Positions 1 to 6,690 of a stretch of DNA of 10,193 nucleotides are shown here, piece by piece (position 1 is the stretch's first letter; each line of letters begins with the position of its first letter). The DNA comes from DASXMX01 sp036794395 (GTDB lineage: Bacteria > Planctomycetota > Phycisphaerae > Tepidisphaerales > Tepidisphaeraceae). The position numbers were made by a program, and so were the translations under genes. The notes under the pieces were generated by a model, which was given only the letters and a program-made list of their open reading frames with translations, did not search any database and was not told the origin of the DNA. The stretch covers positions 1-10,193 of the forward strand of contig DAIRGS010000254.1 in NCBI GenBank assembly GCA_036794395.1, given 5' to 3'.

Positions 1-1398
1 GACCAGCGCATCATCCAAACTACTGGCCACCTGGGCCATCTTCCCATATTGCTCCACATACTTCGCGGCCAGTTCGTTCGGGTCGGCCGAGCGGATGTTG
101 TTCACGTGGGTGAAGATTACCTTGTCGGCCCCCGCGGCGATCTTCTCCAGCATGCCGGGGACATCTTTGTCCGCGCAGCACCCGAAAATAATCACCATCG
201 AGTCATATGGAATATGCTGCCCGATCGCTCGCAGCATGGCGTCGAAGCTGGCGGCGTTGTGCGCGCCATCGGCCACCACACGCGGCTGCTGGCTCAACAT
301 CTCCATCCGTCCTGGCACAGTCGTCTTGGCCAGGCCTTCCATCGCCTTGGAATCACTGATCGTAAATCCCCGGCTCTTGAGCCGGTCGATCACCGACAGC
401 GCCAATCCGCAGTTGATCGCCTGGTGCTCGCCCAGAAGCGGGACGGCCAAATGCTCGAACTTGCTGTTAGGCGTCGTCAGGCATACCCGGTTGTGCGGCC
501 CCTGCATCCGGCTCGATTCAAACCGATAGCTGAACTCAATCGTCTGCCCGGTCACGTCCAATGTGGTGCCGTTCTTCTCGGCTACCCGCTTCAACACCAG
601 ATCCGCCTCGGGATCCTGCTGAACACTGATGGCGGGAATACCGGCCTTAAAAATCCCGGCCTTCTCCTCGGCAATCTTGGCAAGCGTGTTGCCAAGCTGG
701 GCCATGTGATCTTTGCTGATACTTGTGATCGCGGTGACTTCGGGCTTGATGACGTTGGTGCTATCCAGCCGGCCACCCAAACCGGTCTCCACGACCGCGA
801 TATCAATATTCTGGTCAGCAAAGTGCTTGAAGGCCACCGCGGTCATCGCATCAAAGTAGGTCGGATGCGGACGCATCCGCTCGATAATCGGCTCCATCTG
901 CTTTACAATGCGGGCGAACTCCGATTGATGGATCATTTCTCCATTGATCTGAATCCGCTCCCGAACGTCGGTCAGGTGCGGGCTGGTGTACAGACCGACC
1001 TTGTAGCCGCACGCCTGTAGCATTGCCGCGATCATCGCGCAAGTGCTGCCTTTGCCTTTGGTTCCGGCAATGTGCACACTCTTGAACTGATCCTGCGGGT
1101 TGCCCAGCCGCTTCAGCAGCGTGCGCATCCGTTCCAAGTCGAAGTTCTGGCTTGTGTAACGAACAATGCGCAACCGCTCGAAATCGCTGAGCGACGCCAT
1201 AAAGCGGATCGCCTTGCTGTAACTCAATGCCCCATTGCCATTTACGGTCTTTGGATCGTGCTTCTGATCGACGAAATGGGTGCGGCGCTCGGAGCCATGG
1301 GGCTTTGCCGGGGTATCGCGTTTGCTCGCGGCCCTGCGGGCAGTGACAGTCGTTCCGCGGCGCGTACCGGTGTGCCTCATTTTCGCTCGGATGCTCAT
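1..1398 (-). CDS. folC: Bifunctional folylpolyglutamate synthase/dihydrofolate synthase, C-terminus cut by window edge
   Basis: Cytoplasmic ATP-dependent Mur-ligase-family enzyme that adds glutamate to dihydropteroate or tetrahydrofolate in folate synthesis. The frame is open from an ATG at 1398 (in-frame stop two codons upstream) to position 1, giving 466 residues without interruption. Visible motifs: LLKRLGNPQ before the P-loop GTKGKGST (residues 112-119), TSPHL (138-142), GLGGRLDSTN (206-215), ISKDHM (227-232), EKAGI (245-249) and the second-domain signature ADGAHN (376-381). By comparison with the family only about 30 C-terminal residues should be missing. The conserved domain begins near residue 58 (LSYSKAIRFM); before it lies an Arg/Lys/Thr-rich extension, so a later start (ATG at 1380 or TTG at 1227) is possible. 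No strong ribosome-binding site marks any of these. The gene lies 234 bases downstream of the HDOD gene on the same strand, with a terminator-like hairpin between them. Function is very secure; the start is not. Confidence 0.95.
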   Translation of the reverse strand, partial: MSIRAKMRHTGTRRGTTVTARRAASKRDTPAKPHGSERRTHFVDQKHDPKTVNGNGALSYSKAIRFMASLSDFERLRIVRYTSQNFDLERMRTLLKRLGNPQDQFKSVHIAGTKGKGSTCAMIAAMLQACGYKVGLYTSPHLTDVRERIQINGEMIHQSEFARIVKQMEPIIERMRPHPTYFDAMTAVAFKHFADQNIDIAVVETGLGGRLDSTNVIKPEVTAITSISKDHMAQLGNTLAKIAEEKAGIFKAGIPAISVQQDPEADLVLKRVAEKNGTTLDVTGQTIEFSYRFESSRMQGPHNRVCLTTPNSKFEHLAVPLLGEHQAINCGLALSVIDRLKSRGFTISDSKAMEGLAKTTVPGRMEMLSQQPRVVADGAHNAASFDAMLRAIGQHIPYDSMVIIFGCCADKDVPGMLEKIAAGADKVIFTHVNNIRSADPNELAAKYVEQYGKMAQVASSLDDALV

Positions 1399-1462
1399 AA
1401 GTCACGCCATTTTATCGCGTTGCCTGCCCCGCTGCAAATATGGGCGACAAGTGCCCACAGTT

Positions 1463-1468
1463 TATATA
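1463..1468 (-). promoter_or_regulatory. Possible -10-like element upstream of folC
   Basis: TATATA on the minus strand, followed by AACTG, lies 65 bases before the folC start in an AT-richer patch of the HDOD-folC gap. No convincing -35 hexamer stands at the expected distance, so this is weak support for a folC promoter. Apart from this and the hairpin next to the HDOD stop codon, I see nothing in the 1399-1632 gap. Confidence 0.2.
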
Positions 1469-1610
1469 CTTGTGTAGATGTCTAGCAGACGTTTCGTTGC
1501 AGGCATTTCAAATGCGCTGCCGCGATTTTGGGCTGGAAAGGGGCATCGAACCGCGTGCCGGGCACGGGTCCGATTTTCATATGAATTGCGTAGTTAAGGG
1601 GTTACAGCGC

Positions 1611-1626
1611 AAAACCCGCAGCGGGT
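1611..1626 (-). terminator. Short intrinsic-terminator-like hairpin after the HDOD gene
   Basis: Reading the minus strand just past the HDOD stop codon, ACCCG-CTG-CGGGT is followed at once by TTTT. The stem is short (5 bp, GC-rich). Its position, six bases after the stop, and the T run both suit a Rho-independent terminator that would separate the HDOD gene from folC. Confidence 0.4.
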
Positions 1627-1632
1627 AATCCA

Positions 1633-2505
1633 CTAGCCCATTAAGGCCACGGCCTCAGTCACTAATTCGTCCAAACGGGATTTAGTGGTTTGCACCGCTA
1701 TGGGCTCGATGCGCATTGCCGTTAACTGGGCGTCATCCAGCGTCTGGTCGCGGGCCGTGAGCGGGAACCCGTGTTTCGAGTGGCAGCACAAGGTGTCTGC
1801 CACGTAAACAATTGAGACCAGAAATCGCGTTTGATCGGCAAGCCGCTCGGGCTGATGGTGGTAACCGGCTACCAGTTGGCACGCACGGGGGAACTTCCAT
1901 TGTTCCGCCAGGGCCATTCCCAATTGCTGGTGATCCACCCCGATAAAGTGCCGCTCCAAATCGCAGAACGACGCCGTCCGCGCTTGCGCCGCGGTGCAGA
2001 CTTCGCGGAGCTTTTCGGGATAAACCTGGAGCGAAAGCAGAATCCCCACATCATGAATCATGCCCGCCAGGAATGCCTCGTCGGGCAAGTCCAGGCGCAT
2101 ATTCTTCGCCAGCTCGCGTGCCACCACCCCGACTGCAATGCAGTGCGTCCACAGATCCTTGGCCGAGTACCCGTCACACAGTTCCGCGCCGCGAAACAGT
2201 TGCCCCAGGCTCGCGGCCACCGCGATGTTCTTAATTCCGTTCAGCCCCAAAAGCACAATTGCCCGATCGATCGAGCCAATCTGCCCCGGCAAACCATAAA
2301 ACGCGCTGTTCACGACCTTAAGAATGCGCGTGACCAAAGCCGGGTCGTGCGACACGATCTTATGTAGCTGCTGCGCGCTGCTCTTGGGATCCTCAACCGT
2401 CTTGATGATCTTCATCGTGATTTCGGGGAGCGTGGCGATCGTGGTGACCTTCTTCACGACCTCCATCACCTTGTCTCGCGGATCAGCCTGGAGCGTTGTG
2501 GACAT
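1633..2505 (-). CDS. Stand-alone HDOD domain protein (signal transduction)
   Basis: A 290-residue cytoplasmic protein made almost entirely of an HDOD domain, a non-enzymatic or cryptic relative of the HD-GYP phosphodiesterases used in bacterial signalling. Visible family features: LPEI near residue 26, a helical N-terminal half with SHDPALVTRILKVVNSAFY (residues 52-70) and the IxSIDRAIVLLGLNGIKNI-type segment (about 76-94), then H121, HD at 151-152 (AGMIHDVGILL), H192 and HH at 216-217, and D237 (VADTL). The H...HD...D pattern is thus largely retained, so metal binding cannot be excluded. No receiver, GGDEF or other output domain is attached. The start at 2505 is chosen because GAGG lies 8 bases upstream; an earlier in-frame ATG at 2541 would add 12 residues without such a site. 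The neighbours (folC downstream, a neuC-like gene upstream) do not reveal the signal or partner. Confidence 0.88.
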   Translation of the reverse strand: MSTTLQADPRDKVMEVVKKVTTIATLPEITMKIIKTVEDPKSSAQQLHKIVSHDPALVTRILKVVNSAFYGLPGQIGSIDRAIVLLGLNGIKNIAVAASLGQLFRGAELCDGYSAKDLWTHCIAVGVVARELAKNMRLDLPDEAFLAGMIHDVGILLSLQVYPEKLREVCTAAQARTASFCDLERHFIGVDHQQLGMALAEQWKFPRACQLVAGYHHQPERLADQTRFLVSIVYVADTLCCHSKHGFPLTARDQTLDDAQLTAMRIEPIAVQTTKSRLDELVTEAVALMG

Positions 2506-2513
2506 TCTCAATT

Positions 2514-2517
2514 CCTC
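2514..2517 (-). promoter_or_regulatory. Ribosome-binding site deciding the HDOD start
   Basis: GAGG on the minus strand, 8 bases before the ATG at 2505, supports that start over the upstream in-frame ATG at 2541. Confidence 0.5.
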
Positions 2518-2620
2518 GGCAGCGGGCAAACTTGCGCACATTCATCGCGACGAAAATCGCGCGACAATGGTGCGCTCTCAATGAAGTTATCGAGAACTGG
2601 AATGCCGGACTTAACCCCGA

Positions 2621-2857
2621 TTATTCACCACGGAGCAGGCACAAAGGACGCGGAGAAAATGCAAAGAGAAATGCGGAAGAGATCAAACCACAGATTGTGC
2701 AGATGCTCGCAGATAAAAAAAGACCTGCATTTCATCTGCGTAAATCTGTGCAATCTGTGGTTAAATCTCTTCTTCTCCGTGTCCTCTCTTCGAGCCTGAG
2801 CCTCAGCCCGCGACGAGCTCGGTCGAGTCGAGCCGAAGGCCGTGCCTCCGTGGTGAG
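2621..2857. repeat. Large imperfect palindrome in the neuC-HDOD gap
   Basis: Most of the 2506-2873 gap is one long inverted repeat. The left arm (about 2621-2714) carries in order CACCACGGAG, GGACGCGGAGAA, AGAGATCAAACCACAGATT, GTGCAGAT and GCAGAT. The right arm (about 2734-2857) carries the complements in reverse order: ATCTGCG, ATCTGTGCAATCTGTGG, AAATCTCTTCTTCTCCGTG and CTCCGTGGTGAG. The centre is a short A-rich stretch near 2715-2733. The right arm has an extra segment of roughly 45-50 bases (about 2793-2843) with no match in the left arm; it contains GCTCG...CGAGC inverted motifs of its own. From memory, palindromes built on CCACAGATT...CACAGAT recur in many bacterial genomes, but I cannot check copy number here. 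No ORF is supported in the gap. Confidence 0.8.
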
Positions 2858-2873
2858 TCCTGAGTTTTCCGGG

Positions 2874-4037
2874 TTAATAGCGGATGAGTTTGCGCGTCAG
2901 ACGAAGGTCGATCTCAATTTTCGCCAGCGTATCGGCGATGATCCGCCCCGCTCCCTCGCCGCCGTAGATATTCTGGGACGCAAAATGCCGGGGCCGCCCA
3001 TTATTCCACATAGACCGCAGCGCCATGCCCAGACGCCCCGAAGCATAGGGTGCCCATAAAACATTTCGCCCGCGCTCGCGCCCCTGCTGCCGCGGCCCAA
3101 TATCAATCACCGGCGTGCCAAAGCTCGCCGCCTCGATGATACCGCTGGAACTGTTCCCGATCAGCACCGCCGCGTCGCGCAACAATCCCAGAAAGATCCG
3201 CCGCGGCAAATCGCGGTAGGCGCGCACCCGCGTTGGGTCGGCCTGTGCCTCGGCCTCCCAACAGCGCATGATTCCCGCCGCTCCTGGATCGTTGTTGGGG
3301 TACACGATCAGGATCTGCTCGAAAGGGATCGCGCGCGTCGCGTTTAGTATTAACCCTGCTCGCGTGTATTCGAGCTGCTCACTATCCATTGCGGGATGAA
3401 GCACGATCAGTGCGAAACGTCCGGGAGTTACCCGGCCCACCACTTTTCGAATTGCGCCGGGTGACGCCGCCGCTTTCGTGATTCCGTCCAGGCCGGGGGA
3501 ACCTGCCCGCGTAATTCGCCACCGCTCTTCTCCAAGCTGATAGATTCGCTGAGCACTTTGGCGAGTCGCGGGGAAGTGAATGTGGGCGAGCTTGGTGATG
3601 GCGTGGCGCAGGGCATCGTCGACCTGGCCAAGGGCACGATCTCCGCCGTGTACGTGGGCGACGGGGAGGCCGGCAATGTGCGCCGCAGAAGCCGCCGCGA
3701 ATGCTTCAACGCGGTCGCCGACGACGAGGACCAGGTCGGTTTGAAGGGCGACGAATGCGTCGACCAGACCGGTCATGGCCAGGCCGGTGTTGCGTGCAGT
3801 GGTCGCGCGGTCGCGGCCGGAATCGCTTCCCCATCCGACCACGCGATCGACTTTCCATCCCTCGCGCTCGATCGACTGCACGCCGGCTCCGTGAGCCGGG
3901 TCGAGGTGCATTCCGGTGGCGATCAGTTGGAGGTGGAGTTTTTTATGTTTGCGGATTGCGCGCAGGACGGATTGCATCAATCCGAATTCAGCACGGGTGC
4001 CGGTGACGAAGCAGATGTTACGCACGGAGCGTTGCAC
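2874..4037 (-). CDS. neuC: UDP-N-acetylglucosamine 2-epimerase, hydrolysing NeuC-like
   Basis: A 387-residue cytoplasmic enzyme of the UDP-GlcNAc 2-epimerase family; NeuC members split UDP-GlcNAc to ManNAc and UDP at the entry to sialic-acid-type sugar synthesis. The full family length is present: N-terminal FVTGTRAEFGLM (residues 10-21), VVGDRVEA (105-112), HVHGGD (128-133), RHAITKLAH (144-152), LHP (213-215), GNSSSGIIEA (294-303) and DIGPRQQGRERG (312-323), the nucleotide-binding end. D108 and H214 occupy places of residues known to matter in WecB/MnaA enzymes; the usual HGGE is HGGD here. Translation probably starts at GTG 4037, the first start after an in-frame stop; GTG 4025 is an alternative and neither has a clear ribosome-binding site. 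No neuB, neuA or glycosyltransferase gene lies in the window, so the exact product (sialic, legionaminic or other sugar) is not known and the symbol denotes the family. Confidence 0.85.
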   Translation of the reverse strand: MQRSVRNICFVTGTRAEFGLMQSVLRAIRKHKKLHLQLIATGMHLDPAHGAGVQSIEREGWKVDRVVGWGSDSGRDRATTARNTGLAMTGLVDAFVALQTDLVLVVGDRVEAFAAASAAHIAGLPVAHVHGGDRALGQVDDALRHAITKLAHIHFPATRQSAQRIYQLGEERWRITRAGSPGLDGITKAAASPGAIRKVVGRVTPGRFALIVLHPAMDSEQLEYTRAGLILNATRAIPFEQILIVYPNNDPGAAGIMRCWEAEAQADPTRVRAYRDLPRRIFLGLLRDAAVLIGNSSSGIIEAASFGTPVIDIGPRQQGRERGRNVLWAPYASGRLGMALRSMWNNGRPRHFASQNIYGGEGAGRIIADTLAKIEIDLRLTRKLIRY

Positions 4038-4130
4038 AGAATCGCATTATGCCGCAGGCAGCACGGGATGAAATGCGGGGGTGGAGATTATTTGTGGCAG
4101 ATCGTTAGGGGTAAAATGTTCAACGGCGCT

Positions 4131-4150
4131 AAATTCAGAGTTGTCCCGTT
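4131..4150 (+). repeat. Half-copy of the 6043-6093 palindrome arm
   Basis: This 20-base stretch matches the right arm of the perfect inverted repeat at 6072-6091 at 18 of 20 positions (TT replaces CC in the middle). No facing arm is present here, so it cannot form the same hairpin. It lies in the DUF2721-neuC gap (4038-4269), which otherwise holds no supported gene. Confidence 0.55.
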
Positions 4151-4238
4151 ATCTGCCTCCGAAGTCTAGGGCGACCTATCGGAGCGGCGCCGGGTCCTGG
4201 AGCGGGCCAACGACGCCGACGTGCGGGTCATGCCGCCC

Positions 4239-4253
4239 AGAGGGGCTCCCTCT
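4239..4253 (-). terminator. Weak terminator candidate after the DUF2721 gene
   Basis: AGAGGG-GCT-CCCTCT (plus strand) forms a perfect 6-bp stem with a 3-base loop, starting 17 bases past the stop codon of the DUF2721 gene. No T run follows on the minus strand, so it is not a classical intrinsic terminator. Confidence 0.2.
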
Positions 4254-4269
4254 CCATGACTCGGCGTTG

Positions 4270-4800
4270 TCAGCTGATCAAATCGTGGGCGGTGGGGTTC
4301 CCAGTGAGTTCGCCGACGATTTGGGTTTCGAGCTGGGCGGGTTCGAGCGCGGCGAGCATTTCTCTAAATGCGCAGGTGATCGCGGAAAAGAGCAGGAGCA
4401 TGCCAACGAAGAACATCATTGCGGCGGCATAGGCACCGCCGGGCCAGACGATGGTGAATCCGTTGAGGAGGGAGCACAGGACCAGGGCGAGGATGGCCGA
4501 CAAGAGGCACAGGAGGGTGGCCTGGATCAGCTTGGCGCGGCGCTCGATGCCGGCGGTCTGTTCGGCGAGGCTTTCGAGCATCGTGGTATGGTGCAGGCCG
4601 GTACATCGCTCGATTTCGGTGGAGGTCATGGAATTGAATCGTTCCTGAAGCACAAGCCGCTCGCGTTGCACTGCCCGCAGCCGGGCGATGATGGCGGCCA
4701 GGCGATTGTAAAAGGCCAGACAGAGCAGCGCGCATGCCGAGATAATGACGACTGGGGCGATGGTTGCTGCCAGAACGCGGGACCACTGATCGTGAAACAT
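4270..4800 (-). CDS. DUF2721-type small integral membrane protein
   Basis: A 176-residue inner-membrane protein that fits the uncharacterised DUF2721 family: an N-terminal segment VLAATIAPVVIISACALLCL followed by YNRLAAIIARLRAV, a charged helical linker, then two hydrophobic helices. Predicted membrane segments are about residues 9-29, 92-114 and 123-144, with a long, charged and probably cytoplasmic loop at 31-91 that may form a coiled coil. The family's length and three-helix plan match; no catalytic motif is visible and no function is established. The ATG at 4800 has GGAG five bases upstream, and that site lies within the last codons of a small upstream ORF (4910-4803), suggesting coupled translation. 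The next gene on the strand, neuC-like, begins 232 bases on, so the two are probably not linked in function. Confidence 0.75.
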   Translation of the reverse strand: MFHDQWSRVLAATIAPVVIISACALLCLAFYNRLAAIIARLRAVQRERLVLQERFNSMTSTEIERCTGLHHTTMLESLAEQTAGIERRAKLIQATLLCLLSAILALVLCSLLNGFTIVWPGGAYAAAMMFFVGMLLLFSAITCAFREMLAALEPAQLETQIVGELTGNPTAHDLIS

Positions 4801-4802
4801 AT

Positions 4803-4910
4803 TTACTCCAGATCCGACGAGGCCGAAGGGGTTAAGCGTGAGGTCCGTTCGGCAATGCCAAGCAGGCTAACAGCGCGGGCGGCAGTTTCCTCGGTCGGCT
4901 CTGCGGTCAT
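4803..4910 (-). CDS. Possible 35-residue small ORF coupled to the DUF2721 gene
   Basis: An ATG at 4910 opens a 35-codon frame (beginning MTAEPTEETAARAVSLLGIA) ending in TAA two bases before the ATG of the DUF2721 gene. A GTG at 4928 could extend it by six codons before an in-frame stop. The peptide is acidic at its start, then has an alanine/leucine-rich stretch, and resembles nothing I recognise. The evidence for it is positional: the near-contact of stop and start, with the downstream ribosome-binding site lying inside its last codons, is typical of translational coupling. It has no clear ribosome-binding site of its own, and a chance ORF of this length is quite possible. Confidence 0.3.
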   Translation of the reverse strand: MTAEPTEETAARAVSLLGIAERTSRLTPSASSDLE

Positions 4911-4964
4911 GGCGGCATTGTACAACACCGTGCCGACCTTGCGAAATGTCGCCTATTATTGCCG

Positions 4965-5993
4965 ATGGCAATCCACCCGAAGGAACTACAGCGGCACCTC
5001 GACGATTTGCGGGCACTGGGATATCCGGCAGATCAATTCATCTGCCCAATCACATTACAACAGGTCACGCTTGAGGCGTTGATGAACGGCCATATCCTCA
5101 ACGATGCATTGAAGGAAGCGTCACGCAAAACGGTTATCCAGTTCGGCGACGTGGATCATTATTATGGCACTACGCTCGAACGATTTCTAGTCGATTACCT
5201 GAACGCACCCACCTGGACAGATGAAGAACTAATCGACAAAGCCGGAAAGAATACCTACGTCGTTACCGACGGAGGGAAGAACTTTCCAACGTTTGCCGTC
5301 CATCCAACACACGTACCGAAAGTCGCTAAGCTGTTTCCCGCCGTTAACATCACAGATAGCAACGGTTCTGTATTCCAGCGATTTATTAAGGCAGAACCTC
5401 ACGAACTTACGCCCAATGTGCAACTAGAAGCAAAACTGTTCTTCAATGAACCTGCGGCCCTCGGCGGGTTCATGAAAAGTGCCTATCTCACGATGTTCCA
5501 TCATACCGGGTACAGGTACGTCGAAAGCCTCAATGCCAACTTCCTCCGATTGGTTTTACTGAAATTCTATTCAGAGGGCGGAACCAAAGAGACCGCGGGC
5601 AATTATTTTTCCCACCTAAAGGGAGCGGTCAACATCGTTCTAAATGATGATAAGCTCGGAGCGACATTTGACTCTGTTGTTCACAAACGCTTTTTGTTCC
5701 ATTATTACAAGCCACATGACTACGAACTTCTGTTCGGTGTGTCGTGTTTGTTTAAGATCAACGGTCGAACGTTCTTTGTTACCATTCCCGCCAACTTGTT
5801 TGACCACGAATGGCGTGCAGCACTAGGCGTGTACTTTGATTTCCTCAAAGATCGGACGATGAAACAGATCACACGGCTTGGTGAACTGCGTGACGGAACT
5901 TGGCTAATAGACGGCAGACCGATTGGGACGCACTTTGATCCTGACACCGGGCCTTTTGAACATACCCTAATAGCTAAACGTAATCCCGAGTAA
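4965..5993 (+). CDS. Unidentified protein, faintly HNH-endonuclease-like
   Basis: A 342-residue, probably cytoplasmic protein without signal peptide or membrane segments. I cannot name it firmly. The N-terminal part has CPIT (residues 27-30), NGHILNDAL (41-49) and DVDHYYGTTLE (62-72). This is laid out like the CxxC...EHI...C..CN..G..LE pattern of one HNH-nuclease group, but only the first cysteine is present, so zinc binding in the usual way looks lost. ALGGFMKSAYLTMFHHTGYRYV (165-186, the K-AY-GY pattern) also resembles the region after the HNH motif in that group. Spot counts of three 60-base lines give 42-52% GC, against about 57-72% in spot-counted lines of neighbouring genes, which hints at transfer. 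A TTG at 4959 would add two residues; ATG 4965 is preferred. There is no ribosome-binding site, and TATTAT at 4954-4959 would suit a leaderless transcript. It is divergent from the DUF2721 gene and followed by a perfect palindrome. Confidence 0.75.
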   Translation: MAIHPKELQRHLDDLRALGYPADQFICPITLQQVTLEALMNGHILNDALKEASRKTVIQFGDVDHYYGTTLERFLVDYLNAPTWTDEELIDKAGKNTYVVTDGGKNFPTFAVHPTHVPKVAKLFPAVNITDSNGSVFQRFIKAEPHELTPNVQLEAKLFFNEPAALGGFMKSAYLTMFHHTGYRYVESLNANFLRLVLLKFYSEGGTKETAGNYFSHLKGAVNIVLNDDKLGATFDSVVHKRFLFHYYKPHDYELLFGVSCLFKINGRTFFVTIPANLFDHEWRAALGVYFDFLKDRTMKQITRLGELRDGTWLIDGRPIGTHFDPDTGPFEHTLIAKRNPE

Positions 5994-6042
5994 CTGGGAA
6001 ACGATGCAATGAAATTTAAGATCACAATTACCTCAGGCTCTG

Positions 6043-6093
6043 AAAACGGGACGGCTCTGAATTTCCATTATAAATTCAGAGCCGTCCCGTTTT
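6043..6093. repeat. Perfect 22-bp inverted repeat after the HNH-like gene; terminator-like
   Basis: The arms at 6043-6064 and 6072-6093 are perfect reverse complements (core ACGGGACGGCTCTGAATT), separated by the 7-base spacer CCATTAT. The outer ends are AAAA and TTTT, so the hairpin would work as a terminator in either direction, and it stands 49 bases after the stop codon of the 4965-5993 gene. A near-copy of one arm at 4131-4150 shows that it is also a dispersed repeat, possibly REP-like. Confidence 0.8.
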
Positions 6094-6182
6094 GTGAGTT
6101 CCCAACGGTCATGCCGCGGGCGGGAAGATGGGTTGGAAGCAATGGAGGTTTTTGGGTTGCCCGCGTCATGGCCGTTGCTGCC

Positions 6183-6454
6183 GCTGCGCGACGGACGCGG
6201 CTTCGCTCGGGGGATGGGTGATTGCGGTTCCCCATTCGCCCTCTTTAGGTGAAGGGCGAAAGGGGAACTTCCGTGTTGGGTGGGCCTAGCGGGAGGCGAG
6301 GGGTCTGGAACAACACGGCGGGCTGGAGGGTCAGCCGGTTAACGCTGCGCGTTGGGGCCGGCGCGACGAACAAGTGGCGCATGACGCGAACATCGTCGGC
6401 GGGAGGGCAAACTCTTGTGTCCTTCCAGTTTTGTAAAAGGTGGATGTCACCTTA
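6183..6454. repeat. Direct repeat, copy 1 (~272 bp)
   Basis: Matches 6605-6877 over its whole length. The last 136 bases (6319-6454) are identical to 6742-6877; the first half differs by scattered substitutions and one 1-base length change in a G run. It contains an inverted repeat (arms 6227-6242 and 6253-6268, one mismatch) and ends in an AAGGTG...CACCTT hairpin (6437-6453). Confidence 0.9.
6437..6453 (-). repeat. AAGGTG-N5-CACCTT hairpin unit a
   Basis: A perfect 6-bp stem with a 5-base loop at the end of direct repeat copy 1. In its longer form on the minus strand it reads GGCTGTTAAGGTGACATCC, followed by CACCTTTTAC. A second, partial unit (CTTAACAGCCTT, 6467-6478) follows at a 16-base period. 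The T run after the stem on the minus strand makes it terminator-like for minus-strand transcription. Confidence 0.65.
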
Positions 6455-6648
6455 ACAGCCTTTCAGCTTAACAGCCTTCGGTGGTGTCGAGGCAGCCCTG
6501 GGTGTTGGGAGTAAGACAATAAGGAATCGCTTGCGCGATGCGGCGGGAGGGTTTGGCGGGGTTGGTGATTGAGTTCTGCGTTATCGACCGCTGTGCCGTG
6601 TCCTGCTGCGCGACGGACGCGGCTTCGCTCGGGGGATGGGTGATTGCC

Positions 6649-6690
6649 GTTCCCCTTTCGCCCTCTTTAGGTGAAGGGCGAAAGGGGAAC
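6649..6690. repeat. Perfect 16-bp hairpin inside direct repeat copy 2
   Basis: Arms GTTCCCCTTTCGCCCT (6649-6664) and its exact complement (6675-6690) enclose the 10-base loop CTTTAGGTGA. The matching hairpin in copy 1 (6227-6268) keeps the loop but has one mismatched base in the stem. It could be a structured RNA or a recombination site; no T run follows. Confidence 0.7.

Noticed and set aside
49..1020. 323-codon plus-strand open frame
   Set aside because: It is antisense to folC, which shows all family motifs on the minus strand.
851..1405. 184-codon minus-strand open frame
   Set aside because: It overlaps folC in another frame of the same strand; its translation has no family features while the folC frame has the P-loop and other motifs.
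1399..1632. tRNA or structured RNA in the HDOD-folC gap
   Set aside because: No cloverleaf-compatible stems or T-loop sequence with matching acceptor stem could be built by eye.
3558..4169. 203-codon plus-strand open frame
   Set aside because: It is mostly antisense to the NeuC-like gene and has no recognisable content.
4081..5082. 333-codon plus-strand open frame
   Set aside because: It is antisense to the DUF2721 gene and runs into the start of the HNH-like gene in another frame; Gly/Glu-rich composition typical of a shadow frame.
6009..6221. 70-codon frame just after the HNH-like gene
   Set aside because: It reads straight through both arms of the perfect 22-bp palindrome, so it is more likely non-coding.
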